Shown piece by piece: positions 16,866-25,423 of a DNA stretch of 64,000 nt; the stretch's first letter is position 1, and every line of letters starts with the position of its first letter. The translations under genes were made by a program, and so were the position numbers. Under the pieces are notes generated by a model. The model was given only the letters and a program-made list of their open reading frames with translations, was not told the DNA's origin and did not search any database. The stretch covers positions 1 to 64,000 of the forward strand of contig CACJSY010000005.1 of the NCBI GenBank assembly GCA_902596205.1. Direction: 5' to 3'. This DNA comes from an uncultured Pelagibacteraceae bacterium. GTDB lineage: Bacteria; Pseudomonadota; Alphaproteobacteria; Pelagibacterales; Pelagibacteraceae.

Positions 16866-17774
16866 ATGAGTTTTGCAGTAATGTTTCATCATTTTCATGG
16901 CCGACTACACTCGAAATCTCAAGGATCAATTTCTGCTAAACAATTTACTCTCATGCTCAACTTTTTAAAAAAAAAATATAATTTATTGAACGCTAATAAA
17001 TTTTTTGAAAAAATTTTAAATAAATCAATAAAAAAAAATGACATTTGTTTAACTTTTGATGACTGTTTAAAGTGTCAATTTGATATTGCTTTACCTATAT
17101 TAAAAAAAAAAAATATATCTGCTTTTTTTTTTATTTATAGTAGCGTTTTTGATAAAAAACCAAATTATTTAGAAATTTTTAGAGATTTTAGATATACAAA
17201 GTTCAAAAATGTTGACGTTTTTTATAAGGAATTTTTTAAACTTCTGGAGCATAAATTTAAAAATAAAAAAAAAAGCTTAGATGAAAAATTTAAAAAAAAC
17301 TATTTAGCAAAATATAAGTTTTACAGCTTGAACGACAGAAAATTTAGATTTTGCAGGGATAAAATTATTTCAAAAAAGAATTATGAAGAAATTATGATCG
17401 ATATGATGAAAAGTAAAAATTATGATTATAAAAAAAAAGGAAATAAATTGTTTATGACAATAAGAGATTTAAAATATTTAAAACTAAATAATCATTTAAT
17501 AGGTCTTCATTCAAATTCACATCCAGTTGATATATATAGTTTGTCTTATAAAAAGCAGTATTTAGATTATATTAAGAATTTTAACTTTTTAAAAAAGCAT
17601 TTAAGCATTTCACCTAAATCAATGTCCCATCCTTTTGGAAGATATAATAAAAATTCTTTAAAAGTATTAAAAAAATTAGGAATTAAAATTGGTTTTTTAT
17701 CTTCTCCGGTTAAGTCTATTAAATCTAACTTAGAGATAGGTAGAGTTGATCACAATTCATTTATTAAAAAATGA
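16866..17774 (+). CDS. NodB-type polysaccharide deacetylase family protein
   Basis: A 302-residue metal-dependent deacetylase candidate. ICLTFDDCLKCQFDIALPIL (about 57-76) contains the TFDD motif, whose aspartates act in catalysis and metal binding. GLHSNSHPVD (about 216) supplies the HxxxH-like second motif, and SHPFGRYN (about 257) resembles motif 3. An insert of about 90 lysine-rich residues sits between motifs 1 and 2. The substrate is probably an N-acetyl group on a glycan sugar. A formyltransferase gene follows directly, so deacetylation then formylation of one amine is an attractive reading, but inferred. The gene contains runs of 12 A's and 10 T's near 17102-17132. Confidence 0.78.
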   Translation: MSFAVMFHHFHGRLHSKSQGSISAKQFTLMLNFLKKKYNLLNANKFFEKILNKSIKKNDICLTFDDCLKCQFDIALPILKKKNISAFFFIYSSVFDKKPNYLEIFRDFRYTKFKNVDVFYKEFFKLLEHKFKNKKKSLDEKFKKNYLAKYKFYSLNDRKFRFCRDKIISKKNYEEIMIDMMKSKNYDYKKKGNKLFMTIRDLKYLKLNNHLIGLHSNSHPVDIYSLSYKKQYLDYIKNFNFLKKHLSISPKSMSHPFGRYNKNSLKVLKKLGIKIGFLSSPVKSIKSNLEIGRVDHNSFIKK

Positions 17775-17775
17775 T

Positions 17776-18588
17776 ATGAAAGTAACAATTTTCACAAGCA
17801 ATAGTTTAAGACATAAAAACTTAATAAATTCTATTTCTAGAATTTGCAACAACTGTTACGCTATAATTGAATCTAAAACACTATTTCCAGGTAAAGTAGA
17901 TGATTTCTTTAAGAAATCAAAGTTACATCATAAATATTTTAATGAGGTAGAAAAGTCAGAAAAATTTTTTTTTAAAAATAATAATTTTATTGAAAAAAAT
18001 GTTAAAACCACAGTCATTAAACAAGGTGATCTAAATCTGCTTAAAAAAAATGATCTTAAAGCAGCTTTGAAATCTGATTTATATATAGTCTTTGGATCAA
18101 GTTATATCAAAGGATGGTTAATTAAATTTTTAATGAAAAAAAAAGCAATAAACATTCATATGGGATTATCTCCGTTTTACAGAGGTTCATCATGTAATTT
18201 CTGGGCTATGTATGATGAAAATCCCAACTATGTTGGCGCTACTATTCATTATTTGAGTGAAGGATTAGATAGTGGCAAAATTATTTCACATTGTCTTCCC
18301 AATTATAAAGAAAAAAACTTTTTTCGTTATACAATGAGTTCAGTAAAATCAGCCCATAATTGTTTAAGATATTTAATTTATTCTAAGAAATTATTTAAGC
18401 TAAAATTGAAAAAACAGAATAAAATTTACCAAATTAGATATTCTAAGAAAAACGAATTTAATGAGAAAATATTAAAAAAATTTTTTAAAATCAGCAAAGC
18501 TATTACAAAAAAAGAAAAAATAGGAGTGGACTACCATTTGAAAGATCAACTTGTAAATCCTTTTTATTACAACAAAAAAGAGGTTTAA
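17776..18588 (+). CDS. Formyltransferase-like protein (methionyl-tRNA formyltransferase fold)
   Basis: The track start lies inside the deacetylase gene; the ATG at 17776 (MKVTIFTSNSLRHKN), 1 base after that gene's stop, is preferred, giving 270 residues. AINIHMGLSPFYRGSSCNFW (about 117-136) is the 10-formyl-THF transferase signature: N-H, SPF/LPxYRG. VGATIHYLSEGLDSGKII (about 147-164) follows with the catalytic aspartate region. Relatives such as VioF and ArnA-N formylate 4-amino groups of NDP-sugars. It lies just before pseB-pseC, which would make a UDP-4-amino-6-deoxy sugar, so that product is a candidate substrate. Confidence 0.82.
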   Translation: MKVTIFTSNSLRHKNLINSISRICNNCYAIIESKTLFPGKVDDFFKKSKLHHKYFNEVEKSEKFFFKNNNFIEKNVKTTVIKQGDLNLLKKNDLKAALKSDLYIVFGSSYIKGWLIKFLMKKKAINIHMGLSPFYRGSSCNFWAMYDENPNYVGATIHYLSEGLDSGKIISHCLPNYKEKNFFRYTMSSVKSAHNCLRYLIYSKKLFKLKLKKQNKIYQIRYSKKNEFNEKILKKFFKISKAITKKEKIGVDYHLKDQLVNPFYYNKKEV

Positions 18589-18614
18589 TAATTGTTTTTA
18601 AACTATATTAATAG

Positions 18615-18656
18615 TTGTATAATTTAAAAATTTTGATACTGTTCAAATATTGAACA
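18615..18656 (+). promoter_or_regulatory. Promoter with palindromic operator upstream of pseB
   Basis: TTGTAT (18615-18620), a 16-base spacer and TACTGT (18637-18642) form a -35/-10 pair. The perfect 7-3-7 inverted repeat TGTTCAA-ATA-TTGAACA (18640-18656) starts inside the -10 box and ends 2 bases before the pseB ATG. The sequence GATACTGTTCAA is identical at 31589-31600. Any transcript would have a very short leader, within which the palindrome could also fold. Confidence 0.72.
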
Positions 18657-18658
18657 AA

Positions 18659-19663
18659 ATGCTTAACAACAAAACAATTTTAATAACTGGTGGTACAGGT
18701 TCTTTCGGAAAAGAATTTATCAAACAAACATTAAAAAAATTTAAACCTAAAAAATTAATTATCTTCAGTAGAGATGAGCTTAAGCAGTATGAATTAAAAA
18801 AAAAGTTTTCCGATAATCAACTAAAAATTTTAAGGTTTTTTATTGGAGATGTTAGGGATAAAGAAAGAGTGAGCCAAGCTCTTAACAAAGTCGATGTTGT
18901 GATTCATGCTGCTGCTTTAAAACAAGTTGATACTGCTGAATACAATCCAATCGAAACAATTAAAACTAATATAGGTGGGGCAGAAAACATAATAATAGGA
19001 AGTTTAAAAAATAAAGTAAAAAAGGTCTTAGCTTTAAGCACAGATAAAGCCAGTTCACCAATTAATTTGTACGGCGCTACAAAACTTGCTTCAGATAAGC
19101 TGTTTATCAATGCAAACAACATAGCAGGAGATGCAAAAACATCTTTTTCTGTTTTAAGATATGGAAATGTAATGTCAAGTAGAGGGTCGGTAATACCTTA
19201 CTTTCAAAAATTAAGCAGTGAAAAAAAAGTTTTCCCAATTACTGATAAGTTGATGACAAGATTTTCTTTAACATTAGAGGAGAGCGTAAAATTTTCTCTT
19301 TCTGCTCTTACCAAAATGATTGGAGGAGAAATATTTGTTCCTAAGGTTAGTTCTTACAAAATTTTAGATTTAGTAAAAGCAATAAATTCTTCAGCGAAGA
19401 TTAAAGTTATTGGTCGAAGACCAGGCGAAAAATTACATGAAGAATTAATTTCAAATGTTGATGCTCTTTACACTATTGATTTAAATGAATTTTATATAAT
19501 CTCTCCATATCAAAATATGACAAGGTGGAAAAAAGAAGATTTTATGAAATTTAACAAATTAAAAAAACTTAAGTTTTGTAAAAAAGATTTTAGTTACACA
19601 AGCAACAACAATAAAAGTTTTTTAAGTATAAATAATTTAAAAAAAATTTTACTTAACTTGTAA
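18659..19663 (+). CDS. pseB: UDP-GlcNAc 4,6-dehydratase (inverting), PseB
   Basis: A 334-residue SDR that would convert UDP-GlcNAc to the 4-keto-6-deoxy-L-arabino sugar, the first step to pseudaminic acid. ILITGGTGSFGKEFIKQ (7-23) is the nucleotide-binding motif of the FlaA1/PseB type. VIHAAALKQVDTAEYNP (about 81-97) and LSTDKASSPINLYGATK (about 122-138) are strongly characteristic, the last giving the catalytic YxxxK. The track start at 18650 is a TTG inside the operator, so the ATG at 18659 is used. It is followed 11 bases later by pseC. Confidence 0.93.
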   Translation: MLNNKTILITGGTGSFGKEFIKQTLKKFKPKKLIIFSRDELKQYELKKKFSDNQLKILRFFIGDVRDKERVSQALNKVDVVIHAAALKQVDTAEYNPIETIKTNIGGAENIIIGSLKNKVKKVLALSTDKASSPINLYGATKLASDKLFINANNIAGDAKTSFSVLRYGNVMSSRGSVIPYFQKLSSEKKVFPITDKLMTRFSLTLEESVKFSLSALTKMIGGEIFVPKVSSYKILDLVKAINSSAKIKVIGRRPGEKLHEELISNVDALYTIDLNEFYIISPYQNMTRWKKEDFMKFNKLKKLKFCKKDFSYTSNNNKSFLSINNLKKILLNL

Positions 19664-19674
19664 AAGATATTTTC

Positions 19675-20832
19675 ATGATAAATTACGGAAAACATTTTAT
19701 TGATAAATATGACATACAGAATGTCACCAATACTCTTCACGGTGCATGGTTAACTCAAGGCCCAAAAGTAAGTATATTTGAAAACAAATTAAAAAAATAT
19801 TTAAATTCTAAATTTTCGCTAGTTGTAAATAGTGGAACAGCCGCACTACACCTAGCTTGCATTTCAATTGGCTTAAAAAAAAACGATATCGTTTTAGCTA
19901 CACCCATTACTTTTTTGTCATCAATAAACTCAGCTCTTTACCTAAATGCTAAACCTATTTTTATAGATATAAATTCAAAAAATTATTGTTTAGATTTAGA
20001 AAAATTAGAAAAAAAACTTAAAGAATTAAAAAGAAAAAAAAAAAGAGTACGAGCACTCATTGTAACTGATTACGCAGGACACATGTGCGATTGGAAAAGG
20101 ATTAAGAAGTTGTCAAAAAAATTTAATTTCTATACAATTAACGACAATTGTCACAGCTTAGGATCTAAGTATTATAAAGATAGGGGTTACGCGGTAAAAT
20201 TTGCAGATATAGCTACTCACAGTTTCCATCCAGTAAAAGTTATCACAACTGGAGAAGGCGGCTGTTTATCCACTAATAATTCTGCAATTTATAAAAAAGC
20301 GCTAGAATTAAGATCCCACGGTGTAATTAGAACAGATAATTTAAAGAAAAGATATGGAAATTGGTACTACAGCATGAATAGTCTTGGCTATAATTATAGA
20401 ATGCCAGATATAAACGCTTCACTAGGTATTTCTCAGTTAAAAAAAATCAACAAATTTATTAAAAAAAGAAAATCGATAGCAAAAGAGTATTTCGACGGGT
20501 TTAAAAGAAATAAAAATATAATTTTACCATTCATAGACAAATTTTGTGACCATTCATTTCATTTATTTCCTATTCAAATCAAATTTGAAAATTTAAGAAT
20601 ATCGAAAAAAACTTTTTTTAATATAATGTTAAAAAATGGTATTAATTTACAGGTGCATTATATTCCGATACATTTACAGAAATACTATAAGGAAAAATTT
20701 AATTTTCCAAAAAACTCATTGCCGGAAGCAGAAAAATTTTACTTGAAGGCTGTATCGCTACCAATTTACTACTCTTTGGATAAAAGAATGGTCAATAAAA
20801 TTATTAAAAAAATAAACCTACTTACAAAATAA
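19675..20832 (+). CDS. pseC: UDP-4-amino-4,6-dideoxy-AltNAc transaminase, PseC
   Basis: A 385-residue DegT-family PLP aminotransferase. It begins with the PseC-like YGKHFIDKYDIQNVTNTL. NSGTAALHLACISIG (about 58), ALIVTDYAGH, FYTINDNCHSLGSKY (about 155) and THSFHPVKVITTGEGG (about 180-195) follow, the last with the PLP lysine. Pairing with pseB is diagnostic. Its product would normally go to PseH, PseG and PseI, none of which I find here; a formyltransferase and a NodB-like gene flank the pair instead. Later steps may be divergent or encoded elsewhere. Confidence 0.92.
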   Translation: MINYGKHFIDKYDIQNVTNTLHGAWLTQGPKVSIFENKLKKYLNSKFSLVVNSGTAALHLACISIGLKKNDIVLATPITFLSSINSALYLNAKPIFIDINSKNYCLDLEKLEKKLKELKRKKKRVRALIVTDYAGHMCDWKRIKKLSKKFNFYTINDNCHSLGSKYYKDRGYAVKFADIATHSFHPVKVITTGEGGCLSTNNSAIYKKALELRSHGVIRTDNLKKRYGNWYYSMNSLGYNYRMPDINASLGISQLKKINKFIKKRKSIAKEYFDGFKRNKNIILPFIDKFCDHSFHLFPIQIKFENLRISKKTFFNIMLKNGINLQVHYIPIHLQKYYKEKFNFPKNSLPEAEKFYLKAVSLPIYYSLDKRMVNKIIKKINLLTK

Positions 20833-20833
20833 T

Positions 20834-22201
20834 ATGAAAAAAAAAATAGTATATTTTGTTCACTGTGTTGATACTGAAGGTCCATTGTATGAAAGTTTAA
20901 CTGCAAAGTTTCAAAGGGTGAAAGATATATTCAATATCAGTGTTAAGCCTTCAAGAGAAAACTTAAAAAAACTGAAATTAGCCAAAATTCCTTTAAAAGG
21001 AAAAGAAAAAAAAATTGCTTCAGTATTATCTAGCCATTTAACAAATTACAATTCAGATTGGAGTAAAATAAATAATATGATTTCAAGAATTTTTAGTAGA
21101 AAATTCAGAAATTCACATAAAGACTCATTTGGCAAATCTTGGGTTTTCAACTGGCATTGTCTTGATCATGTTGGATACAAGACCAACCCTCGAAGAAGAA
21201 CTCTGGGATACCACAAGATATCTGATTATTATACTAAAGTTCTAAAAAAATATAAAAATTATGAAGATAAGATTCACTGGCACTTTCATCCTATGTCCAC
21301 TTATAACGAGGCGCACAGATGTGCAACTTCTTATGCTAATTCACCCGAATTATATCAAATACTTTGTAGAAAAATAATTGAGAGAAATTTTTTTCCCTCA
21401 GTCTTCAGAGCCGGGTTTCAGGCTGAAAGACCAGATAGTAATTTGTTTTTAGAGCAATGGATACCTTTTGATATTACTAATATGTCAACAAGAGATAATA
21501 AAGATCTTGATCTATCCTTAGATTTTAAATTAGGAAGATCAGGTGATTGGAGAAGAGCCCCAAAGGAATGGAATATATATCACCCAAGTCATGATGATTA
21601 TCAAACACCTGGTAATTGCAGAAGATGGATAGGAAGAGCTTTAAATGTATTAAATCGAATTGCAAGTATAAATCAGAGAGAAATTGATAACGCTTTTATT
21701 CAAGCTCAAAAAAAAGGTTACGCTTTAGTAGGATTTGCCAGCCACGATTTTAGAGATTTAGAATATGAAGTTAAATATTTGGATAATTTAATAAAAAAAT
21801 CTTATAAAAAATTTAAAAATGTAGAATATAAATTTTGCGAAGCAAAATATGCTTTTGCAAAAATTGCCAAATTAAAGGAAAAAACAAAAATTAAACCTCT
21901 AAAGTTTAAAATTAAATATTATAAAAAATCCAAAGAAGATTTTGCAAGATTAACTGTCATAGTGACACAAGGCGATGTTTTTGGACCACAACCTTTTTTA
22001 GCAATTAAGACGAAAAAAGGTAGGTTTATTAATGACAACTTTGATTTTTCCTCAAATAAAAAAATTTGGCACTATGCGTTTCACAGCGACACTATTCCAA
22101 TCAATGATATTTCAATTATAGGAATTGCAGCAAATGATAAATTGGGGAACACTTGTATAAAAAAAATAAAATTTTACAAATCTAATTTCAAATTAGTATA
22201 A
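20834..22201 (+). CDS. NodB-like putative polysaccharide deacetylase-fold protein
   Basis: A 455-residue protein I recognise only by fold-like motifs. The start VYFVHCVDTEGPLYE (6-20) resembles the DxE/DxD motif of glycoside hydrolase/deacetylase barrels. IHWHFHPMSTYNEAHR (about 147) could supply the metal-binding histidines, VFRAGFQAERPDSNLFLEQW (about 193) resembles the RxP motif 3, and VGFASHDFRDL (about 298) would give a terminal histidine. The last ~120 residues are a separate beta-rich domain. It lies 1 base after pseC and before the ABC flippase, so it acts on a sugar or lipid-linked glycan. Deacetylase activity is inferred. Confidence 0.5.
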   Translation: MKKKIVYFVHCVDTEGPLYESLTAKFQRVKDIFNISVKPSRENLKKLKLAKIPLKGKEKKIASVLSSHLTNYNSDWSKINNMISRIFSRKFRNSHKDSFGKSWVFNWHCLDHVGYKTNPRRRTLGYHKISDYYTKVLKKYKNYEDKIHWHFHPMSTYNEAHRCATSYANSPELYQILCRKIIERNFFPSVFRAGFQAERPDSNLFLEQWIPFDITNMSTRDNKDLDLSLDFKLGRSGDWRRAPKEWNIYHPSHDDYQTPGNCRRWIGRALNVLNRIASINQREIDNAFIQAQKKGYALVGFASHDFRDLEYEVKYLDNLIKKSYKKFKNVEYKFCEAKYAFAKIAKLKEKTKIKPLKFKIKYYKKSKEDFARLTVIVTQGDVFGPQPFLAIKTKKGRFINDNFDFSSNKKIWHYAFHSDTIPINDISIIGIAANDKLGNTCIKKIKFYKSNFKLV

Positions 22202-22202
22202 A

Positions 22203-23969
22203 ATGAAGTCATTTACAGATTTTTATTTAATTATCAAAAATTTAAGATACCAAAAAACTTTCTACTTTTTTTTTTTAATTTGCTTTTTATCTGCGCTTTT
22301 AGAAGTTATTAGTATCGGTACAATTTTGCCTTTGTTGAGCCTAGTCACTGATGACAATTTTTTAAAATCGTTTCCTATAATTTATGATTTCTTATTAATT
22401 TTTTCACCAATCAATTTTTTTTCATTCGATACTTCCGATAAAATGAAAATAATTTTTTCTGTTTGCTTTTTTACACTTTTTATTTTTTTATTAAGATTTT
22501 TTTTCCAAATTTTTACGGAATGGGTAAAGGCAGAATTTATTTATAAATTGGAATATTCAATGGCAAATAAATTATTCGGCAACATCATGAATGCACCTTA
22601 CTTGTTTCATTTAAATTCTAATAGCTCTGATTTTCATAGAGACATTCAAAGTAATATTGGATATTTTTCAGCTACGGCCAATGCCGTTACTGTTTTTCTT
22701 ATTGAAATATTAATAATTTTAGGATTAGTTTTTTTAGCATTCAAAATAAATTTTAGTATAACAGCACTGATAATTTTTTTCTTATTCGTTTTTGGTTTTC
22801 TTTTTTTAAATTTTACCAAGAAAATTAATTTATCGCTCGGAAAAGATGTTCATGAATTTTCTCAATTAAGAATTAAAAATTTAATAGAGGGATTGGGAGG
22901 TATAAAAGAGATTTTAATCTTTAATAAAATTGATGATTTTATAAATCAATTTAAACATTCAAATTCAAAACTTACTTCAGCAAAAAAAAAAAATAGCATT
23001 ATAGGCTCACTACCACGGTATATTATCGAAATACTTTTGGTAATAATATTGGTAATCACTTTATTAGTTATTTCAAAATCAAATAGTCTAATTATAAATA
23101 ATCTTACTTTGTTAGGCTTTTTTTCAGCTACTTTTATTCGATTAACTCCATCGGCGTATAGAATTATTAGTTCTTTGCAGAGGATTAAATTTACTCAAAA
23201 AATTTTAAATAGCCTTAATAAAAACCTAGAATATTTTGATAAAATAAAAATTGATAAAGACGAAAAAAGTAAAAGGAAAAAAATTGAAAATATCAGCATT
23301 GAAAATAGTATTGTAATAAAAAATATTAAATTTTCTTATAATTCTAAAAAAAAATTATTTGAAAGTTTAGATTTGGAAATTAAGATTGGTGACACTATTG
23401 GAATATTCGGAGAGAGTGGTTCAGGCAAAAGCACCTTTGTAAATCTATTAATTGGATTATTAAAACCGGATAAAGGTGAAATTCTTATTAATGATAAAAA
23501 TATTAATTCTAATATCTATTTATGGAGAAAAAATATTGGATATGTTCCTCAAAATATTTTTCTAATTGATGATACTTTTAAAAAAAATATTTCTCTAAAT
23601 TTTGATAGTAAAAAAGAAAATTTAAAGAGATTAAATGAGTGTTTAAAGCAATCTGAATTAGAAAAATTTATAAGCAGCTTGCCAAATGGCATTGATACTA
23701 TAGTTGGTGAAAGAGGTAGTAGAATTTCTGGAGGACAACTACAAAGAGTAGGTATAGCAAGAGCTCTTTACAACAATCCTGAAATTTTAATTTTTGATGA
23801 GTCAACAAGTGCATTGGATCGTGAGACTGAATTAGAAATTTTTAAAAATATTTATAAATTTAAAGATAGAAAAACACTTATAATTATAACTCATAAAAAA
23901 GAACTCTTAAAGGATTGTGATAAAATTTATAAATTAGAAAATGGGAAATTTTTAGTAAATGAAAAATAA
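22203..23969 (+). CDS. ABC transporter, fused membrane and ATPase domains (PglK/MsbA-like flippase)
   Basis: A 588-residue half-transporter. Residues 1-330 hold about six membrane helices, and residues ~355-588 an ATPase domain with Walker A GIFGESGSGKSTF, Q-loop NIGYVPQNIF, signature RISGGQLQRVGIARAL and Walker B ILIFDESTSALD, plus the switch histidine IITHKK. The proportions resemble PglK, the lipid-linked oligosaccharide flippase, and MsbA. With no Wzx or Wzm/Wzt seen in the window it is the best candidate for exporting the island's glycan. It overlaps the HisF-like gene by 11 bases. A 12-A tract lies near 22982. Confidence 0.87.
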   Translation: MKSFTDFYLIIKNLRYQKTFYFFFLICFLSALLEVISIGTILPLLSLVTDDNFLKSFPIIYDFLLIFSPINFFSFDTSDKMKIIFSVCFFTLFIFLLRFFFQIFTEWVKAEFIYKLEYSMANKLFGNIMNAPYLFHLNSNSSDFHRDIQSNIGYFSATANAVTVFLIEILIILGLVFLAFKINFSITALIIFFLFVFGFLFLNFTKKINLSLGKDVHEFSQLRIKNLIEGLGGIKEILIFNKIDDFINQFKHSNSKLTSAKKKNSIIGSLPRYIIEILLVIILVITLLVISKSNSLIINNLTLLGFFSATFIRLTPSAYRIISSLQRIKFTQKILNSLNKNLEYFDKIKIDKDEKSKRKKIENISIENSIVIKNIKFSYNSKKKLFESLDLEIKIGDTIGIFGESGSGKSTFVNLLIGLLKPDKGEILINDKNINSNIYLWRKNIGYVPQNIFLIDDTFKKNISLNFDSKKENLKRLNECLKQSELEKFISSLPNGIDTIVGERGSRISGGQLQRVGIARALYNNPEILIFDESTSALDRETELEIFKNIYKFKDRKTLIIITHKKELLKDCDKIYKLENGKFLVNEK

Positions 23970-24804
23970 AAATTTTATAAGAATTATACCAAAACTTGAT
24001 ATTAAAAATGGTATGTTAATTAAAGGTATTAATTTGGAGGGTTTACGGGTTTTAGGAGACCCTTTTAATTTTGCTAGGTATTATTATGAGAATCTTGCTG
24101 ATGAAATTTGTTATATAGACAATGTAGCAACTTTATATGGAACAAATAATCTAAGTAATTTTATCTCTGATACAGCTAAAAATATATTCATACCTATCTC
24201 AGTCGGAGGAGGCATTAAAACAATTGATGATGTTAAGCGAATATTTAATGCTGGGGCAGATAAAATTTGTATTAATTCAGCTGCAATCGAAAAGCCAAAA
24301 TTTATTAGCAAAATTGCCAGAATTTTTGGATCAGCAAATATTACAATAATTATTGAGTATATTAAAATAGATAATAAGTATTTTATTACAAAATCAACCG
24401 GTAGAGACACTGTGAGAATTGACCCAATTAAATGGGCAAAAATTGTAGAAAAAGAAGGAGCCGGAGAAATCTTTTTGACTTCTGTAAATCACGAAGGCTT
24501 AAAAAAAGGATTTGATATCAAAATTATAAATAAAATTTCAAAAAATGCATCTATACCAATAATTGCACACGGGGGTGCAGGAGAAATAAAACATGTTATA
24601 GAATTGGTGAAAAAAACGAATGTATCAGGTGTAGCTCTCTCAAGCTTACTACATTACGATATTGCGAATTTTTTCAAAATTAAAAATAGAACAATAGGTA
24701 ATTTTAATTATTTAGAGAGTAATTCAAAAATCAAAAAGCCAAAAAACTTTATAAAATTAATAAAAAAAGAATTAGAACGGGAAGGATTTAATGTCAGATT
24801 ATAA
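23959..24804 (+). CDS. HisF-like cyclase/ammonia-channel subunit of an amidotransferase
   Basis: A 281-residue TIM barrel of the HisA/HisF family. IIPKLDIKNGMLIKGINLEG (8-27), PISVGGGIKTIDDVKRIF (about 73) and ADKICINSAAIEKP form the N-terminal phosphate site, and GAGEIFLTSVNHEGLKKGFD and PIIAHGGAG form the C-terminal one. The KLDIKNG start differs from the CLDVxxG of true histidine-pathway HisF. With the overlapping HisH-like gene and the WbuX-like gene after it, it matches the HisF2-HisH2-WbpG set of Pseudomonas LPS clusters. There HisH makes ammonia from glutamine, and the WbpG-type enzyme uses it to form an acetamidino group. It is not expected to serve histidine synthesis. Confidence 0.87.
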   Translation: MKNKNFIRIIPKLDIKNGMLIKGINLEGLRVLGDPFNFARYYYENLADEICYIDNVATLYGTNNLSNFISDTAKNIFIPISVGGGIKTIDDVKRIFNAGADKICINSAAIEKPKFISKIARIFGSANITIIIEYIKIDNKYFITKSTGRDTVRIDPIKWAKIVEKEGAGEIFLTSVNHEGLKKGFDIKIINKISKNASIPIIAHGGAGEIKHVIELVKKTNVSGVALSSLLHYDIANFFKIKNRTIGNFNYLESNSKIKKPKNFIKLIKKELEREGFNVRL

Positions 24805-25420
24805 TTTTTCTAAAGTTAAAGTAGGCGTTATAGATTTAAAATCTCACAATTTATTTAGTATTTTACAAGCTATGAAAAATATTGATTATAAAACTACAGT
24901 ATTAAACAAACCCAATCAATTTAAGGATAAAGATATAATAATCTTGCCAGGTGTTGGATCTTTTAAATATGCCATGAACTTTTTAAAAAATTCAGGATTA
25001 TCAGACTCTATTAAAGAGCACGTTCAAAAGAAAAAAACACTTTTTGGGATTTGTTTGGGTATGCAATTACTATTTTCAGAAAGTGAGGAGTTTGGAAAAA
25101 CTAATGGACTGAATATATTCAAAGGAAAAGTAATTAAATTTAATGATAAAAATTTAAAAATACCCCACATAGGATGGAATAAAATAGACAAAAAAAACGG
25201 AATTTTTTTACCCAAAAATTTATTTAAAAATAAGTTCTATTTTACCCACTCTTTTTATTGCAAGCCACATAATGACAATGATATCCATGCAATAACAAAT
25301 TACGGGAGGTTTAAATTTTGTTCTTCAGTGGTCAAAAAAAATATTGTGGGAACACAATTTCACCCAGAGAAAAGTGGCAAAGCTGGACTTAAAATATTAA
25401 AGCAATTAATAAAGATTTAA
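24791..25420 (+). CDS. HisH-like glutamine amidotransferase
   Basis: A 209-residue class I glutaminase. ILPGVGSFKYAMNFL (about 51-65) and LFGICLGMQLLFSESEE (about 78-94) contain the nucleophilic cysteine; FYFTHSFYC and GTQFHPEKSGKAGLKIL (about 185) give the catalytic histidine and glutamate. It overlaps the HisF-like gene by 14 bases. It would feed ammonia through the HisF barrel to the WbuX-like enzyme downstream. Its position makes a surface-sugar role far more likely than histidine synthesis. Confidence 0.88.
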   Translation: MSDYNFSKVKVGVIDLKSHNLFSILQAMKNIDYKTTVLNKPNQFKDKDIIILPGVGSFKYAMNFLKNSGLSDSIKEHVQKKKTLFGICLGMQLLFSESEEFGKTNGLNIFKGKVIKFNDKNLKIPHIGWNKIDKKNGIFLPKNLFKNKFYFTHSFYCKPHNDNDIHAITNYGRFKFCSSVVKKNIVGTQFHPEKSGKAGLKILKQLIKI

Positions 25421-25423
25421 AGA

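Noticed and set aside
18650-18661. TTG start proposed for pseB in the track
   Set aside because: It lies inside the operator palindrome; the ATG at 18659 matches PseB N-termini better.
24791-25420. Histidine-biosynthesis hisH
   Set aside because: Context (HisF-like with a KLDIKNG start, WbuX-like gene, flippase) and overlaps point to a surface-sugar amidotransferase.
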